Made by a program: the position numbers and the translations under genes. DNA of 64,000 bases from Liolophura sinensis (lineage: Eukaryota; Mollusca; Polyplacophora; Chitonida; Chitonidae), in contig NW_027018131.1 of the NCBI RefSeq assembly GCF_032854445.1, positions 1 to 64,000 of the forward strand. The letters are read 5' to 3'. Under the pieces are notes generated by a model. The model saw nothing but the letters and a program-made list of their open reading frames with translations, was not told the origin of the DNA and ran no database searches. Shown here piece by piece: positions 13,201 through 24,798 of the stretch; position 1 is the first letter of the stretch, and each line of letters opens with the position of its first letter.

Positions 13201-14837
13201 CGACTTAGAAGTAAGACATTTGCTGGGTGAGTTAAATGGGCTTGGCCCAAAGATTTGACGTCGTCTGGGCTACCGAAGGGCACATAACTTACAATGAAAA
13301 GTTAAATATAGTAATGACCAGTCGCGATTGTACATAGTTAATGTAGCCGATTTCAATTCGCAAAAAGACCAGGCAAAAATCCAAAAGTGGAAAAACTGTT
13401 CCAATGCTGCTGGTAAGAGGCTAATCCGACGTATTTTGTGACGAGAAATCGAATGATGCAAACCGCGTTGCTTTCCGAACAATACTTTTGGCTGTAGCCA
13501 CAAATGAATAATCAATGATGTCAAGATCACGTGCCCAGCAACGGCTCTTACTCCATGGAAACCATAGAAATTTGCAATTTTTCAACAGCTGGAGATGCCT
13601 GGCCCAATTGCGCATCCTTTGGCACCTTATTAATGTGGGTCAGTGTTCAATTGTACTTTTTACAGCGGACTGTGTCATGTACCTTGTGTTTTTTTTATAT
13701 ACAAATGGTGTGGTTTTTCTACATGTAGATAAAGACATTGAGATTGTCTTCGACTTAGAAGTAAGACATTTGCTGGGTGAGTTAAATGGGCTTGGCCCAA
13801 AGATTTGACGTCGTCTGGGCTACCGAAGGGCACATAACTTATAATGAAAAGTTGAATATAGTAATGACCAGTCGCGATTGTACATAGTTAATGTAGCCGA
13901 TTTCAATTCGCAAAAAGACCAGGCAAAAATACAAAAGTAGAAAAACTGTTCCAATGCTGCTGGTAAGAGGCTAATCCGACGTATTTTGTGACGATAAATC
14001 GAATGGTGCAAACCGCGTTGCTCTCCAACCAATACTTTTGGCTGTAGCCACAAATGAATAATCAATGATGTCAAGATCACGTGCCCAGCAACGGCTCTTA
14101 CTCCATGGAAACCAAGGAAATTTGCAATTTTTCAACAGCTGGAGATGCCTGGCCCAATTGCGCATCCTTTGGCACCTTATTGATGTGGGTCAGTGTTCAA
14201 TTGTACTTTTTACAGCAGATTGTATCAAGTACCTTTTGTTTTTTTATATACAAATGGTGTGGTTTTTCTACATGTAGATAAAGACATTGAGTTTGTCTTC
14301 GACTTAGGAGTAAGACATTTGCTGGGTGAGTTAAATGGGCTTGGCCCAAAGATTTGACGTCGTCTGGGCTACCGAAGGGCACATAACTTATAATGAAAAG
14401 TTGAATATAGTAATGACCAGTCGCGATTGTACATAGTTAATGTAGCCGATTTCAATTCGCAAAAACACCAGGCAAAAATCCAAAAGTAGAAAAACTGTTC
14501 CAATGCTGCTGGTAAGAGGCTAATCCGACGTATTTTGTGACGAGAAATCGAATGGTGCAAACCGCGTTGCTCTCCAACCAATACTTTTGGCTGTAGCCAC
14601 AAATGAATAATCAATGATGTCAAGATCACGTGCCCAGCAACGGCTCTTAATCCATGGAAACCATAGAAATTGGCAATTTTTCAACAGCTGGAGATGCCTG
14701 GCCCAATTGCGCATCTTTTGGCACCTTATTGATGTGGGTCAGTGTTCAATTGTACTTTTTACAGCAGACTGTATCAAGTACCTTGTGTTTTTTTATATAC
14801 AAATGGTGTGGTTTTTCTACATGTAGATAAAGACATT
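7206..14837 (+). repeat. Monomers 14-27, mixed order with a local tetramer echo
   Basis: No single short higher-order period fills this stretch. Monomers 16-17 (from 8306) recur as 20-21 (from 10509) at an offset of 2203 bp. They share TTATAGTGAAAAG, the long A run in GCAAAAAAAACC and CTGCGACC, followed by a copy with TTACAATGAAAAGTTAAAT. Monomers 24-25 resemble 67-68 about 23.6 kb downstream (ATAAACAAATGGTGTTG, then GCTTTCCG). Monomer 17 has lost the CACGTG motif (CATGTG near 9129). Monomer 23 has the shortest T run, 6 T at 12592-12597. Confidence 0.75.
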
Positions 14838-15336
14838 GAGCTTTTCTTCGACTTAGAAGTAAGACATTTGCTGGATGAGTTAAATGGGCTTGGCCCAAAG
14901 ATTTGACGTCGTCTGGGCTACCGAAGGGCACATAACTTATAATGAAATGTTGAATATAGTAATGACCAGTCGCGATTGTACATAGTTAATGTAGCCGATT
15001 TCAATTAGCAAAAAGACCAGGCAAAAATCCAAAAGTGGAAAAACTGTTCCAATGCTGCTGGTAAGAGGCTAATCCGACGTATTTTGTGACGAGAAATCGA
15101 ATGGTGCAAACCGCGTTGCTCTCCAACCAATATTTTTGGCTGTAGCCACAAATGAATAATCAATGATGTCAAGATCACGTGCCCAGCAACGGCTCTTACT
15201 CCATGGAAACCAAGGAAATTTGCAATTTTTCAACAGCTGGAGATGCCTGGCCCAATTGCGCATTCTTTGGCACCTTATTGATGTGGGTCAGTGTTCAATT
15301 GTACTTTTTACAGGGGACTGTATCAAGTACCTTGTG

Positions 15337-15344
15337 TTTATTTT
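15337..15344 (+). repeat. Interrupted T run (TTTATTTT), monomer 28 subtype
   Basis: An A splits the run in monomer 28 and in its relatives at 41172-41179 (monomer 75), 42830-42837 (78) and 46116-46123 (84). All four also share CAGGGGACTG just upstream. This is a clean lineage marker for the 28/75/78/84 module. Confidence 0.9.
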
Positions 15345-17099
15345 ATATACAAATGGTGTGGTTTTTCTACATGTAGATAAAGACATTGAGTTTGTCTTCG
15401 ACTTAGAAGTAAGACATTTGCTGGGTGAGTTAAATGGGCTTGGCCCAAAGATTTGACGTCGTCTGGGCTACCGAAGGGCACATAACTTATAGTGAAAAGT
15501 TGAATATAGTAATGACCAGTCGCGATTGTACATAGTTAATGTAGCCGATTTCAATTCGCAAAAAAACCAGGCAAAAATCCAAAAGTAGAAAAACTTCCGA
15601 TGCTGCTGGTAAGAAGCTAAACCGACGTATTTTGTGACGAGTAATCGAATGGTGCAAACCGCGTTGCTCTGCGACCAATACTTTAGGCTGTAGCCACAAA
15701 TGAATAATCAATGATGTCAAGATCACGTGCCCAGCAACGGCTCTTACTCCATGGAAACCAAGGAAATTTGTAATTTTTCAACAGCTGGAGATGCCTGGCC
15801 CAATTGTGCATCCTTTGGCACCTTATTGATGTGGGTCAGTGTTCAATTGTACTTTTTACAGCAGACTGTATCAAGTACCTTGTGTTTTTTTATATACAAA
15901 TGGTGTGGTTTTTCTACATGTAGATAAAGACATTGAGTTTGTCTTCGACTTAGGAGTAAGACATTTGCTGGGTGATTTAAATGGGCTTGGCCCAAAGATT
16001 TGACGTCGTCTGGGCTACCGAAGGGCACATAACTTATAATGAAAAGTTGAATATAGTAATGACCAGTCGCGATTGTACATAGTTAATGTAGCCGATTTCA
16101 ATTCGCAAAAACACCAGGCAAAAATCCAAAAGTAGAAAAACTGTTCCAATGCTGCTGGTAAGAGGCTAATCCGACGTATTTTGTGACGAGAAATCGAATG
16201 GTGCAAACCGCGTTGCTCTCCAACCAATACTTTTGGCTGTAGCCACAAATGAATAATCAATGATGTCAAGATCACGTGCCCAGCAACGGCTCTTAATACT
16301 TGGAAACCATAGAAATTTGCAATTTTTCAACAGCTGGAGATGCCTGGCCCAATTGCGCATCTTTTGGCACCTTATTGATGTGGGTCAGTGTTTAATTGTA
16401 CTTTTTACAGCGGATTGTATCAAGTACCTTGTGTTTTTTTATATACAAATGGTGTGGTTTTTCTACATGTAGATAAAGACATTGAGTTTGTCTTCGACTT
16501 AGAAGTAAGACATTTGTTGGGTGAGTTAAATGGGCTTGGCCCAAAGATTTGACGTCGTCTGGGCTACCGAAGGGCACATAACTTACAATGAAAAGTTAAA
16601 TATAGTAATGACCAGTCGCGATTGTACATAGTTAATGTAGCCGATTTCAATTTCCAAAAAGACCAGGCAAAAATCCAAAAGTAGAAAAACTGTTCCAATG
16701 CTGCTGGTAAGAGGCTAATCCGACGTATTTTGTGACGAGAAATCGAATGGTGCAAACCGCGTTGCTCTCCGACCAATACTTTTGGCTGTAGCCACAAATG
16801 AATAATCAATGATGTCAAGATCACGTGCCCAGCAACGGCTCTTACTCCATGGAAACCAAGGAAATTTGTAATTTTTCAACAGCTGGAGATGCTTGGCCCA
16901 ATTGCGCATCCTTTTGCACCTTATTGATGTGGGTCAGTGTTCAATTGTACTTTTTACAGCGGATTGTATCAAGTACCTTGTGTTTTTTTTATATACAAAT
17001 GGTGTGGTTTTTCTACATGTAGACAAAGACATTGAGTTTGTCTTCGACTTAGAAGTAAGACATTTGCTGGGTGAGTTAAATGGGCTTGGCCCAAAGATT

Positions 17100-17107
17100 T
17101 GACGTCG
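17100..17107 (+). promoter_or_regulatory. CRE/ATF-like TGACGTCG, once per monomer
   Basis: TGACGTCG differs by one base from the palindromic cAMP-response-element core TGACGTCA. It is conserved in essentially every copy, which is why it was used as the phase marker. Binding is unproven; one such 8-mer per repeat can be chance. Confidence 0.25.
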
Positions 17108-17205
17108 TCTGGGCTACCGAAGGGCACATAACTTACAATGAAAAGTTAAATATAGTAATGACCAGTCGCGATTGTACATAGTTAATGTAGCCGATTTCAA
17201 TTCGC

Positions 17206-17239
17206 AAAAAGACCAGGCAAAAATCCAAAAGTAGAAAAA
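17206..17239 (+). other. A-tract cluster (likely bent DNA)
   Basis: Four runs of 4-5 A within 34 bp, at 17206-17210, 17219-17223, 17227-17230 and 17235-17239, conserved in all copies. Centres are about 13, 7.5 and 8.5 bp apart, so phasing is imperfect. Some intrinsic curvature is plausible, as in many satellites. Confidence 0.45.
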
Positions 17240-17255
17240 CTGTTCCAATGCTGCT

Positions 17256-17262
17256 GGTAAGA
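17256..17262 (+). other. 5' splice donor look-alike G|GTAAGA
   Basis: CTGCTG|GTAAGAGG matches the eukaryotic donor consensus at nearly every core position and is conserved in almost every monomer (A-for-G variants GTAAGAAG occur in monomers 29, 35, 76, 79, 85, 91 and 92). It sits inside the coding-like stretch seen open in monomer 2. Use in splicing is not shown. Confidence 0.3.
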
Positions 17263-17371
17263 GGCTAATCCGACGTATTTTGTGACGGGAAATCGAATGG
17301 TGCAAACCGCGTTGCTCTCCGACCAATGCTTTTGGCTGTAGCCACAAGTGAATAATCAATGATGTCAAGAT

Positions 17372-17377
17372 CACGTG
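17372..17377. promoter_or_regulatory. CACGTG E-box/G-box, once per monomer
   Basis: The palindrome CACGTG lies in GATCACGTGCCC in nearly all copies (lost in monomer 17, CATGTG). It is the core bound by bHLH and bZIP factors, so the array holds over 100 potential sites. No evidence of use. Confidence 0.3.
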
Positions 17378-17494
17378 CCCAGCAACAGCTCTTACTCCAT
17401 GGAAACCAAGGAAATTTGTAATTTTTCAACAGCTGGAGATGCTTGGCCCAATTGCGCATCCTTTGGCACCTTATTGATGTGGGTCAGTGTTCAA

Positions 17495-17509
17495 TTGTAC
17501 TTTTTACAG
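17495..17509 (+). other. 3' splice acceptor look-alike
   Basis: TTGTACTTTTTACAG has a pyrimidine tract followed by CAG, a good acceptor shape. It precedes a 111-nt segment that ends at the donor-like GGTGAGT. Copies vary slightly (TTTAACAG, TTTCACAG, TTTATACAG). Confidence 0.3.
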
Positions 17510-17532
17510 CGGATTGTATCAAGTACCTTGTG

Positions 17533-17540
17533 TTTTTTTT
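17533..17540 (+). repeat. Variable T run followed by ATATACAAATGG
   Basis: Eight T here; 6 to 10 in other copies, 7 and 8 being usual. It is the main source of monomer length differences: 7 T gives 549 bp, 8 T gives 550, 9 T gives 551. It also switches the reading frame of the downstream exon-like segment. The adjoining TTATATAC is TATA-box-like, but there is no further promoter evidence. Confidence 0.85.
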
Positions 17541-17561
17541 ATATACAAATGGTGTGGTTTT

Positions 17562-17573
17562 TCTACATGTAGA
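17562..17573. other. 12-bp palindrome TCTACATGTAGA, once per monomer
   Basis: Perfect dyad symmetry, conserved in almost all copies (changed to TACATTTAG in monomer 70 and TACATGGAT in monomer 114). It could bind a dimeric protein or form a small hairpin. It is extended to 20 bp in monomers 6, 9 and 12. Confidence 0.8.
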
Positions 17574-17619
17574 TAAAGACATTGAGTTTGTCTTCGACTT
17601 AGAAGTAAGACATTTGCTG

Positions 17620-17626
17620 GGTGAGT
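17620..17626 (+). other. 5' splice donor look-alike G|GTGAGT
   Basis: CTGG|GTGAGTTAA fits the donor consensus very well. It is conserved in nearly all copies; a GGTGATTT variant occurs in monomers ending in GACTTAGGAG or GACTAAGGAG and would weaken it. Function not shown. Confidence 0.3.
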
Positions 17627-20600
17627 TAAATGGGCTTGGCCCAAAGATTTGACGTCGTCTGGGCTACCGAAGGGCACATAACTTACAATGAAAAGTTAAA
17701 TATAGTAATGACCAGTCGCGATTGTACATAGTTAATGTAGCCGATTTCAATTCGCAAAAAGACCAGGCAAAAATCCAAACGTAGAAAAACTGTTCCAATG
17801 CTGCTGGTAAGAGGCTAATCGGACGTATTTTGTGACGAGAAATCGAATGGTGCAAACCGCGTTGCTCTCCGACCAATGCTTTTGGCTGTAGCCACAAGTG
17901 AATAATCAATGATGTCAAGATCACGTGCCCAGCAAAGGCTCTTACTCCATGGAAACCAAGGAAATTTGCAATTTTTCAACAGCTGGAGATGCCTGGCCCA
18001 ATTGCGCATCTTTTGGCACCTTATCGATGTGGGTCAGTGTTCAATTGTAGTTTTCACAGCGGATTGTATCAAGTGCCTTGTGTTTTTTTTTATATACAAA
18101 TGGTGTGGTTTTTCTACATGTAGATAAAGACATTGAGTTTGTCTTCGACTTAGAAGTAAGACATTTGCTGGGTGAGTTAAATGGGCTTGGCCCAAAGATT
18201 TGACGTCGTCTGGGCTACCGAAGGGCACAAAACTTATAATAAAAAGTTGAATGTAGTAATGACCAGTCGCGATTGTACATAGTTAATGTAGCCGATTTCA
18301 ATTAGCAAAAAGACCAGGCAAAAATCCAAAAGTAGAAAAACTGTTCCAATGCTGCTGGAAAGAGGCTAATCCGACGTATTTTGTGACGAGAAATCGAATG
18401 GTGCAAACCGCGTTGCTCTCCGACCAATACTTTTGGCTGTAGCCACAAATGAATAATCAATGATGTGAAGATCACGTGCCCAGCAACGGCTCTTAATCTA
18501 TGGAAACCATAGAAATTTGCAATTTTTCAACAGCTGGAGATGCCTGGCCCAATTGCGCATCTTTTGGCACCTTATTGATGTGGGTCAGTGTTCAATTGTA
18601 CTTTTTACAGCGGACTGTATCAAGTACCTTGCGTTTTTTTATAAACAAATGGTGTTGTTTTTCTACATGTAGATAAAGACATTGAGATTGTCTTCGACTT
18701 AGAAGTAAGACATTTGCTGGGTGAGTTAAATGGGCTTGGCCCAAAGATTTGACGTCGTCTGGGCTACCGAAGGGCACATAACTTATAATGAAAAGTTGAA
18801 TATAGTAATGACCAGTCGCGATTGTACATAGTTAATGTAGCCGATTTCAATTAGCAAAAAGACCAGGCAAAAATCCAAAAGTGGAAAAACTGTTCCAATG
18901 CTGCTGGTAAGAAGCTAATCCGACGTATTTTGTGAGGAGAAAGCGAATGATGCAAACCGCGTTGCTCTCCGACCAATACTTTTGGCTGTAGCCACAAATG
19001 AATAATCAATGATGTCAAGATCACGTGCCCAGCAACGGCTCTTACTCCATGGAAACCATAGAAATTTGCAATTTTTCAACAGCTGGAGATGCCTGGCCCA
19101 ATTGCGCATCTTTTGGCACCTTATTGATGTGGGTCAGTGTTCAATTGTACTTTTAACAGCAGACTGTATCAAGTACCTTGTGTTTTTTTATATACAAATG
19201 GTGTGGTTTTTCTACATGTAGATAAAGACATTGAGTTTGTCTTCGACTTAGAAGTAAGACATTTGCTGGGTGAGTTAAATGGGCTTGGCCCAAAGATTTG
19301 ACGTCGTCTGGGCTACCGAAGGGCACATAACTTATAATAAAAAGTTGAATGTAGTAATGACCAGTCGCGATTGTACATAGTTAATGTAGCCGATTTCAAT
19401 TAGCAAAAAGACCAGGCAAAAATCCAAAAGTGGAAAAACTGTTCCAATGCTGCTGGTAAGAGGCTAATCCGACGTATTTTGTGACGAGAAATCGAATGAT
19501 GCAAACCGCGTTGCTCTCCGACCAATACTTTTGGCTGTAGCCACAAATGAATAATCAATGATGTCAAGATCACGTGCCCAGCAACGGCTCTTAATCCATG
19601 GAAACCATAGAAATTTGCAATTTTTCAACAGCTGGAGATGCCTGGCCCAATTGCGCATCTTTTGGCACCTTATTGATGTGGGTCAGTGTTCAATTGTACT
19701 TTTTACAGCGGACTGTGTCATGTACCTTGTGTTTTTTTTTATATACAAATGGTGTGGTTTTTCTACATGTAGATAAAGACATTGAGTTTGTCTTCGACTT
19801 AGAAGTAAGACATTTGCTGGGTGAGTTAAATGGGCTTGGCCCAAAGATTTGACGTCGTCTGGGCTACCGAAGGGCACATAACTTACAATGAAAAGTTAAA
19901 TATAGTAATGACCAGTCGCGATTGTACACAGTTAATGTAGCCGATTTCAATTCGCAAAAAGACCAGGCAAAAATCCAAAAGTAGAAAAACTGTTCCAATG
20001 CTGCTGGTAAGAGGCTAATCCGACGTATTTTGTGACGAGAAATCGAATGGTGCAAACCGCGTTGCTCTGCGACCAATACTTTTGGCTGTAGCCACAAATG
20101 AATAATCAATGATGTCAAGATCACGTGCCCAGCAACGGCTCTTAATCCATGGAAACCATAGAAATTTGCAATTTTTCAACAGCTGGAGATGCCTGGCCCA
20201 ATTGCGCATCTTTTGGCACCTTTTTGATGTGGGTCAGTGTTTAATTGTACTTTTTACAGCGGATTGTATCAAGTACCTTGTGTTTTTTTATATACAAATG
20301 GTGTTGTTTTTCTACATGTAGATAAAGACATTGAGTTTGTCTTCGACTTAGGAGTAAGACATTTGCTGGGTGAGTTAAATGGGCTTGGCCCAAAGATTTG
20401 ACGTCGTCTGGGCTACCGAAGGGCACATAACTTATAATGAAATGTTGAATATAGTAATGACCAGTCGCGATTGTACATAGTTAATGTAGCCGATTTCAAT
20501 TAGCAAAAAGACCAGGCAAAAATCCAAAAGTGGAAAAACTGTTCCAATGCTGCTGGTAAGAGGCTAATCCGACGTATTTTGTGACGAGAAATCGAATGGT

Positions 20601-21497
20601 GCAAACCGCGTTGCTCTCCAACCAATACTTTTGGCTGTAGCCACAAATGAATAATCAATGATGTCAAGATCACGTGCCCAGCAACGGCTCTTAACCCATG
20701 GAAACCATAGAAATTTGCAATTTTTCAACAGCTGGAGATGCCTGGCCCAATTGCGCATCTTTTGGCACCTTATTGATGTGGGTCAGTGTTCAATTGTACT
20801 TTTTACAGCGGACTGTGTCATGTACCTTGTGTTTTTTTTATATACAAATGGTGTGGTTTTTCTACATGTAGATAAAGACATTGAGTTTGTCTTCGACTTA
20901 GAAGTAAGACATTTGCTGGGTGAGTTAAATGGGCTTGGCCCAAAGATTTGACGTCGTCTGGGCTACCGAAGGGCACATAACTTACAATGAAAAGTTAAAT
21001 ATAGTAATGACCAGTCGCGATTGTACACAGTTAATGTAGCCGATTTCAATTCGCAAAAAGACCAGGCAAAAATCCAAAAGTAGAAAAACTGTTCCAATGC
21101 TGCTGGTAAGAGGCTAATCCGACGTATTTTGTGATGAGAAATCGAATGGTGCAAACCGCGTTGCTCTGCGACCAATACTTTTGGCTGTAGCCACAAATGA
21201 ATAATCAATGATGTCAAGATCACGTGCCCAGCAACGGCTCTTAATCCATGGAAACCATAGAAATTTGCAATTCTCCAACAGCTGGAGATGCCTGGCCCAA
21301 TTGCGCATCTTTTGGCACCTTTTTGATGTGGGTCAGTGTTTAATTGTACTTTTTACAGCGGATTGTATCAAGTACCTTGTGTTTTTTTATATACAAATGG
21401 TGTTGTTTTTCTACATGTAGATAAAGACATTGAGTTTGTCTTCGACTTAGGAGTAAGACATTTGCTGGGTGAGTTAAATGGGCTTGGCCCAAAGATT

Positions 21498-24400
21498 TGA
21501 CGTCGTCTGGGCTACCGAAGGGCACATAACTTATAATGAAATGTTGAATATAGTAATGACCAGTCGCGATTGTACATAGTTAATGTAGCCGATTTCAATT
21601 AGCAAAAAGACCAGGCAAAAATCCAAAAGTGGAAAAACTGTTCCAATGCTGCTGGTAAGAGGCTAATCCGACGTATTTTGTGACGAGAAATCGAATGGTG
21701 CAAACCGCGTTGCTCTCCGACCAATACTTTTGGCTGTAGCCACAAATGAATAATCAATGATGTCAAGATCACGTGCCCAGCAACGGCTCTTGCTCCATGG
21801 AAACCAAGGAGATTTGTAATTTTTCAACAGCTGGAGATGCTTGGCCCAATTGCGCATCCTTTGGCACCTTATTGATGTGGGTCAGTGTTCAATTGTACTT
21901 TTTACAGCGGATTGTATCAAGTACCTTGTGTTTTTTTTATATACAAATGGTGTGGTTTTTCTACATGTAGATAAAGAGATTGAGTTTGTCTTCGACTTAG
22001 AAGTAAGACATTTGCTGGGTGAGTTAAATGGGCTTGGCCCAAAGATTTGACGTCGTCTGGGCTACCGAAGGGCACATAACTTACAATGAAAAGTTAAATA
22101 TAGTAATGACCAGTCGCGATTGTACATAGTTAATGTAGCCGATTTCAATTCGCAAAAAGACCAGGCAAAAATCCAAAAGTAGAAAAACTGTTCCAATGCT
22201 GCTGGTAAGAGGCTAATCCGACGTATTTTGTGACGAGAAATCGAATGGTGCAAACCGCGTTGCTCTGCGACCAATACTTTTGGCTGTAGCCACAAATGAA
22301 TAATCAATGATGTCAAGATCACGTGCCCAGCAACGGCTCTTAATCCATGGAAACCATAGAAATTTGCAATTTTTCAACAGCTGGAGATGCCTGGCCCAAT
22401 TGCGCATCTTTTGGCACCTTATTGATGTGGGTCAGTGTTCAATTGTACTTTTTACAGCGGACTGTGTCATGTACCTTGTGTTTTTTTTATATACAAATGG
22501 TGTGGTTTTTCTACATGTAGATAAAGACATTGAGATTGTCTTCGACTTAGAAGTAAGACATTTGCTGGGTGAGTTAAATGGGCTTGGCCCAAAGATTTGA
22601 CGTCGTCTGGGGTACCGAAGGGCACATAACTTATAATGAAAAGTTGAATATAGTAATGACCAGTCGCGATTGTACATAGTTAATGTAGCCGATTTCAATT
22701 AGCAAAAAGACCAGGCAAAAATCCAAAAGTAGAAAAACTGTTCCAATGCTGCTGGTAAGAGGCTAATCCGACGTATTTTGTGACGATAAATCGAATGGTG
22801 CAAACCGCGTTGCTCTCCAACCAATACTTTTGGCTGTAGCCACAAATAAATAATCAATGATGTCAAGATCACGTGCCCAGCAACGGCTCTTACTCCATGG
22901 AAACCAAGGAAATTTGCAATTTTTCAACAGCTGGAGATGCTTGGCCCAATTGCGCATCTTTTGGCACCTTTTTGATGTGGGTCAGTGTTTAATTGTACTT
23001 TTTACAGCGGATTGTATCAAGTACCTTGTGTTTTTTTATATACAAATGGTGTTGTTTTTCTACATGTAGATAAAGACATTGAGTTTGTCTTCGACTTAGG
23101 AGTAAGACATTTGCTGGGTGAGTTAAATGGGCTTGGCCCAAAGATTTGACGTCGTCTGGGCTACCGAAGGGCACATAACTTATAATGAAATGTTGAATAT
23201 AGTAATGACCAGTCGCGATTGTACATAGTTAATGTAGCCGATTTCAATTAGCAAAAAGACCAGGCAAAAATCCAAAAGTGGAAAAACTGTTCCAATGCTG
23301 CTGGTAAGAGGCTAATCCGACGTATTTTGTGACGAGAAATCGAATGGTGCAAACCGCGTTGCTCTCCAACCAATACTTTTGGCTGTAGCCACAAATGAAT
23401 AATCAATGATGTCAAGATCACGTGCCCAGCAACGGCTCTTGCTCCATGGAAACCAAGGAGATTTGTAATTTTTCAACAGCTGGAGATGCTTGGCCCAATT
23501 GCGCATCCTTTGGCACCTTATTGATGTGGGTCAGTGTTCAATTGTACTTTTTACAGCGGATTGTATCAAGTACCTTGTGTTTTTTTTTATATACAAATGG
23601 TGTGGTTTTTTCTACATGTAGATAAAGAGATTGAGTTTGTCTTCGACTTAGAAGTAAGACATTTGCTGGGTGAGTTAAATGGGCTTGGCCCAAAGATTTG
23701 ACGTCGTCTGGGCTACCGAAGGGCACATAACTTACAATGAAAAGTTAAATATAGTAATGACCAGTCGCGATTGTACATAGTTAATGTAGCCGATTTCAAT
23801 TCGCAAAAAGACCAGGCAAAAATCCAAAAGTAGAAAAACTGTTCCAATGCTGCTGGTAAGAGGCTAATCCGACGTATTTTGTGACGAGAAATCGAATGGT
23901 GCAAACCGCGTTGCTCTGCGACCAATACTTTTGGCTGTAGCCACAAATGAATAATCAATGATGTCAAGATCACGTGCCCAGCAACGGCTCTTAATCCATG
24001 GAAACCATAGAAATTTGCAATTTTTCAACAGCTGGAGATGCCTGGCCCAATTGCGCATCTTTTGGCACCTTATTGATGTGGGTCAGTGTTCAATTGTACT
24101 TTTTACAGCGGACTGTGTCATGTACCTTGTGTTTTTTTTATATACAAATGGTGTGGTTTTTCTACATGTAGATAAAGACATTGAGATTGTCTTCGACTTA
24201 GAAGAAAGACATTTGCTGGGTGAGTTAAATGGGCTTGGCCCAAAGATTTGACGTCGTCTGGGGTACCGAAGGGCACATAACTTATAATGAAAAGTTGAAT
24301 ATAGTAATGACCAGTCGCGATTGTACATAGTTAATGTAGCCGATTTCAATTAGCAAAAAGACCAGGCAAAAATCCAAAAGTAGAAAAACTGTTCCAATGC

Positions 24401-24798
24401 TGCTGGTAAGAGGCTAATCCGACGTATTTTGTGACGATAAATCGAATGGTGCAAACCGCGTTGCTCTCCAACCAATACTTTTGGCTGTAGCCACAAATAA
24501 ATAATCAATGATGTCAAGATCACGTGCCCAGCAACGGCTCTTACTCCATGGAAACCAAGGAAATTTGCAATTTTTCAACAGCTGGAGATGCCTGGCCCAA
24601 TTGCGCATCCTTTGGCACCTTATTGATGTGGGTCAGTGTTCAATTGTACTTTTTACAGCGGATTGTATCAAGTACCTTGTGTTTTTTTTATATACAAATG
24701 GTGTGGTTTTTCTACATGTAGATAAAGACATTGAGTTTGTCTTCGACTTAGAAGTAAGACATTTGCTGGGTGAGTTAAATGGGCTTGGCCCAAAGATT
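21498..24798 (+). repeat. Trimer pair, monomers 40-42 and 43-45
   Basis: Two successive three-monomer units, 21498-23146 and 23147-24798 (1649 and 1652 bp). Position 1 carries GAAATGTTG with TTGCTCC and AAGGAGATTT, position 2 TTACAATG with CTGCGACC and GACTGTGTCATG, position 3 GGTACC with GATAAATCG and AAATAAATAATC. The three-base size difference comes mainly from the T run (9 T near 23580) and an extra T at GGTGTGGTTTTTTC. Confidence 0.8.
22598..23146 (+). repeat. Monomer 42, first member of the GGTACC subtype
   Basis: GGGCTACCG is changed to GGGGTACCG, giving GGTACC at 22611-22616. Other members are at 24262, 26461, 28660, 34156, 53940, 57239, 59435 and 63270, in monomers 45, 49, 53, 63, 99, 105, 109 and 116. 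All of these also carry GATAAATCG and AAATAAATAATC. The C-to-G change removes a minus-strand TAG, so antisense frames of up to 146 codons appear (26282-26722, 28481-28921, 33977-34417). Confidence 0.9.

Larger units (their letters stand above)
17510..17620 (+). pseudogene. Exon-like segment between acceptor and donor look-alikes
   Basis: This 111-nt stretch has no stop in the frame starting at GAT (17512) when the T run is 8 long. It gives 36 residues with alternating hydrophobic and charged positions (for example GVVFLHVDKDIEFVFDLEV), a beta-strand-like pattern. With 7 or 9 T the same upstream frame meets a stop soon after the run. The open frame continues past the donor-like site through GELNGLGPKI to TGA at the end of the monomer. 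Near-complete conservation across copies reflects homogenisation and cannot be read as selection. I do not recognise the sequence; it could equally be a chance open window. Confidence 0.25.
17100..17649 (+). repeat. Reference monomer (monomer 32) used to locate internal landmarks
   Basis: A typical 550 bp copy, counted from TGACGTCG to the base before the next TGACGTCG. Order of landmarks: CRE-like TGACGTCG (17100-17107), A-tract cluster (17206-17239), donor-like GGTAAGA (17256-17262), CACGTG (17372-17377), TCCATGGA palindrome (17396-17403), pyrimidine-rich acceptor-like tract ending in CAG (17495-17509), T run (17533-17540), 12-bp palindrome (17562-17573), donor-like GGTGAGT (17620-17626). 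G+C is 41% by hand count. About 19 CpG dinucleotides are present, so CpG is not strongly depleted. No internal shorter repeat was found that would make the unit a multimer. Confidence 0.95.

Noticed and set aside
17131-17145. Bacterial promoter (TATAAT in CTTATAATG)
   Set aside because: There is no -35 partner, and the setting is a eukaryote-type satellite; many copies have TACAATG or TATAGTG instead.
17289-17302. Pol III B-box in GAAATCGAATGGTG (tRNA- or SINE-derived unit)
   Set aside because: Two of the key B-box positions fail and there is no A-box at the proper distance or tRNA fold.
17325-17348. Hairpin TTGGCTGTAGCCA as a terminator or structural RNA
   Set aside because: The five-pair stem would have a two-base loop and no flanking support; too weak to call.
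17533-17560. TATA box with start codon ACAAATGG in Kozak-like setting
   Set aside because: The frame from that ATG ends after seven codons at TAG in every copy.
17591-17610. CENP-B box in CTTCGACTTAGAAGTAAG
   Set aside because: The TTCG....A part fits, but the required CGGG is replaced by AGTA.
17100-17649. Hammerhead ribozyme, common in some satellites
   Set aside because: I looked for the CUGANGA core on both strands and found none with a partner GAAA in the right arrangement; the plus-strand TCAG gives only CTGACCC on the minus strand.
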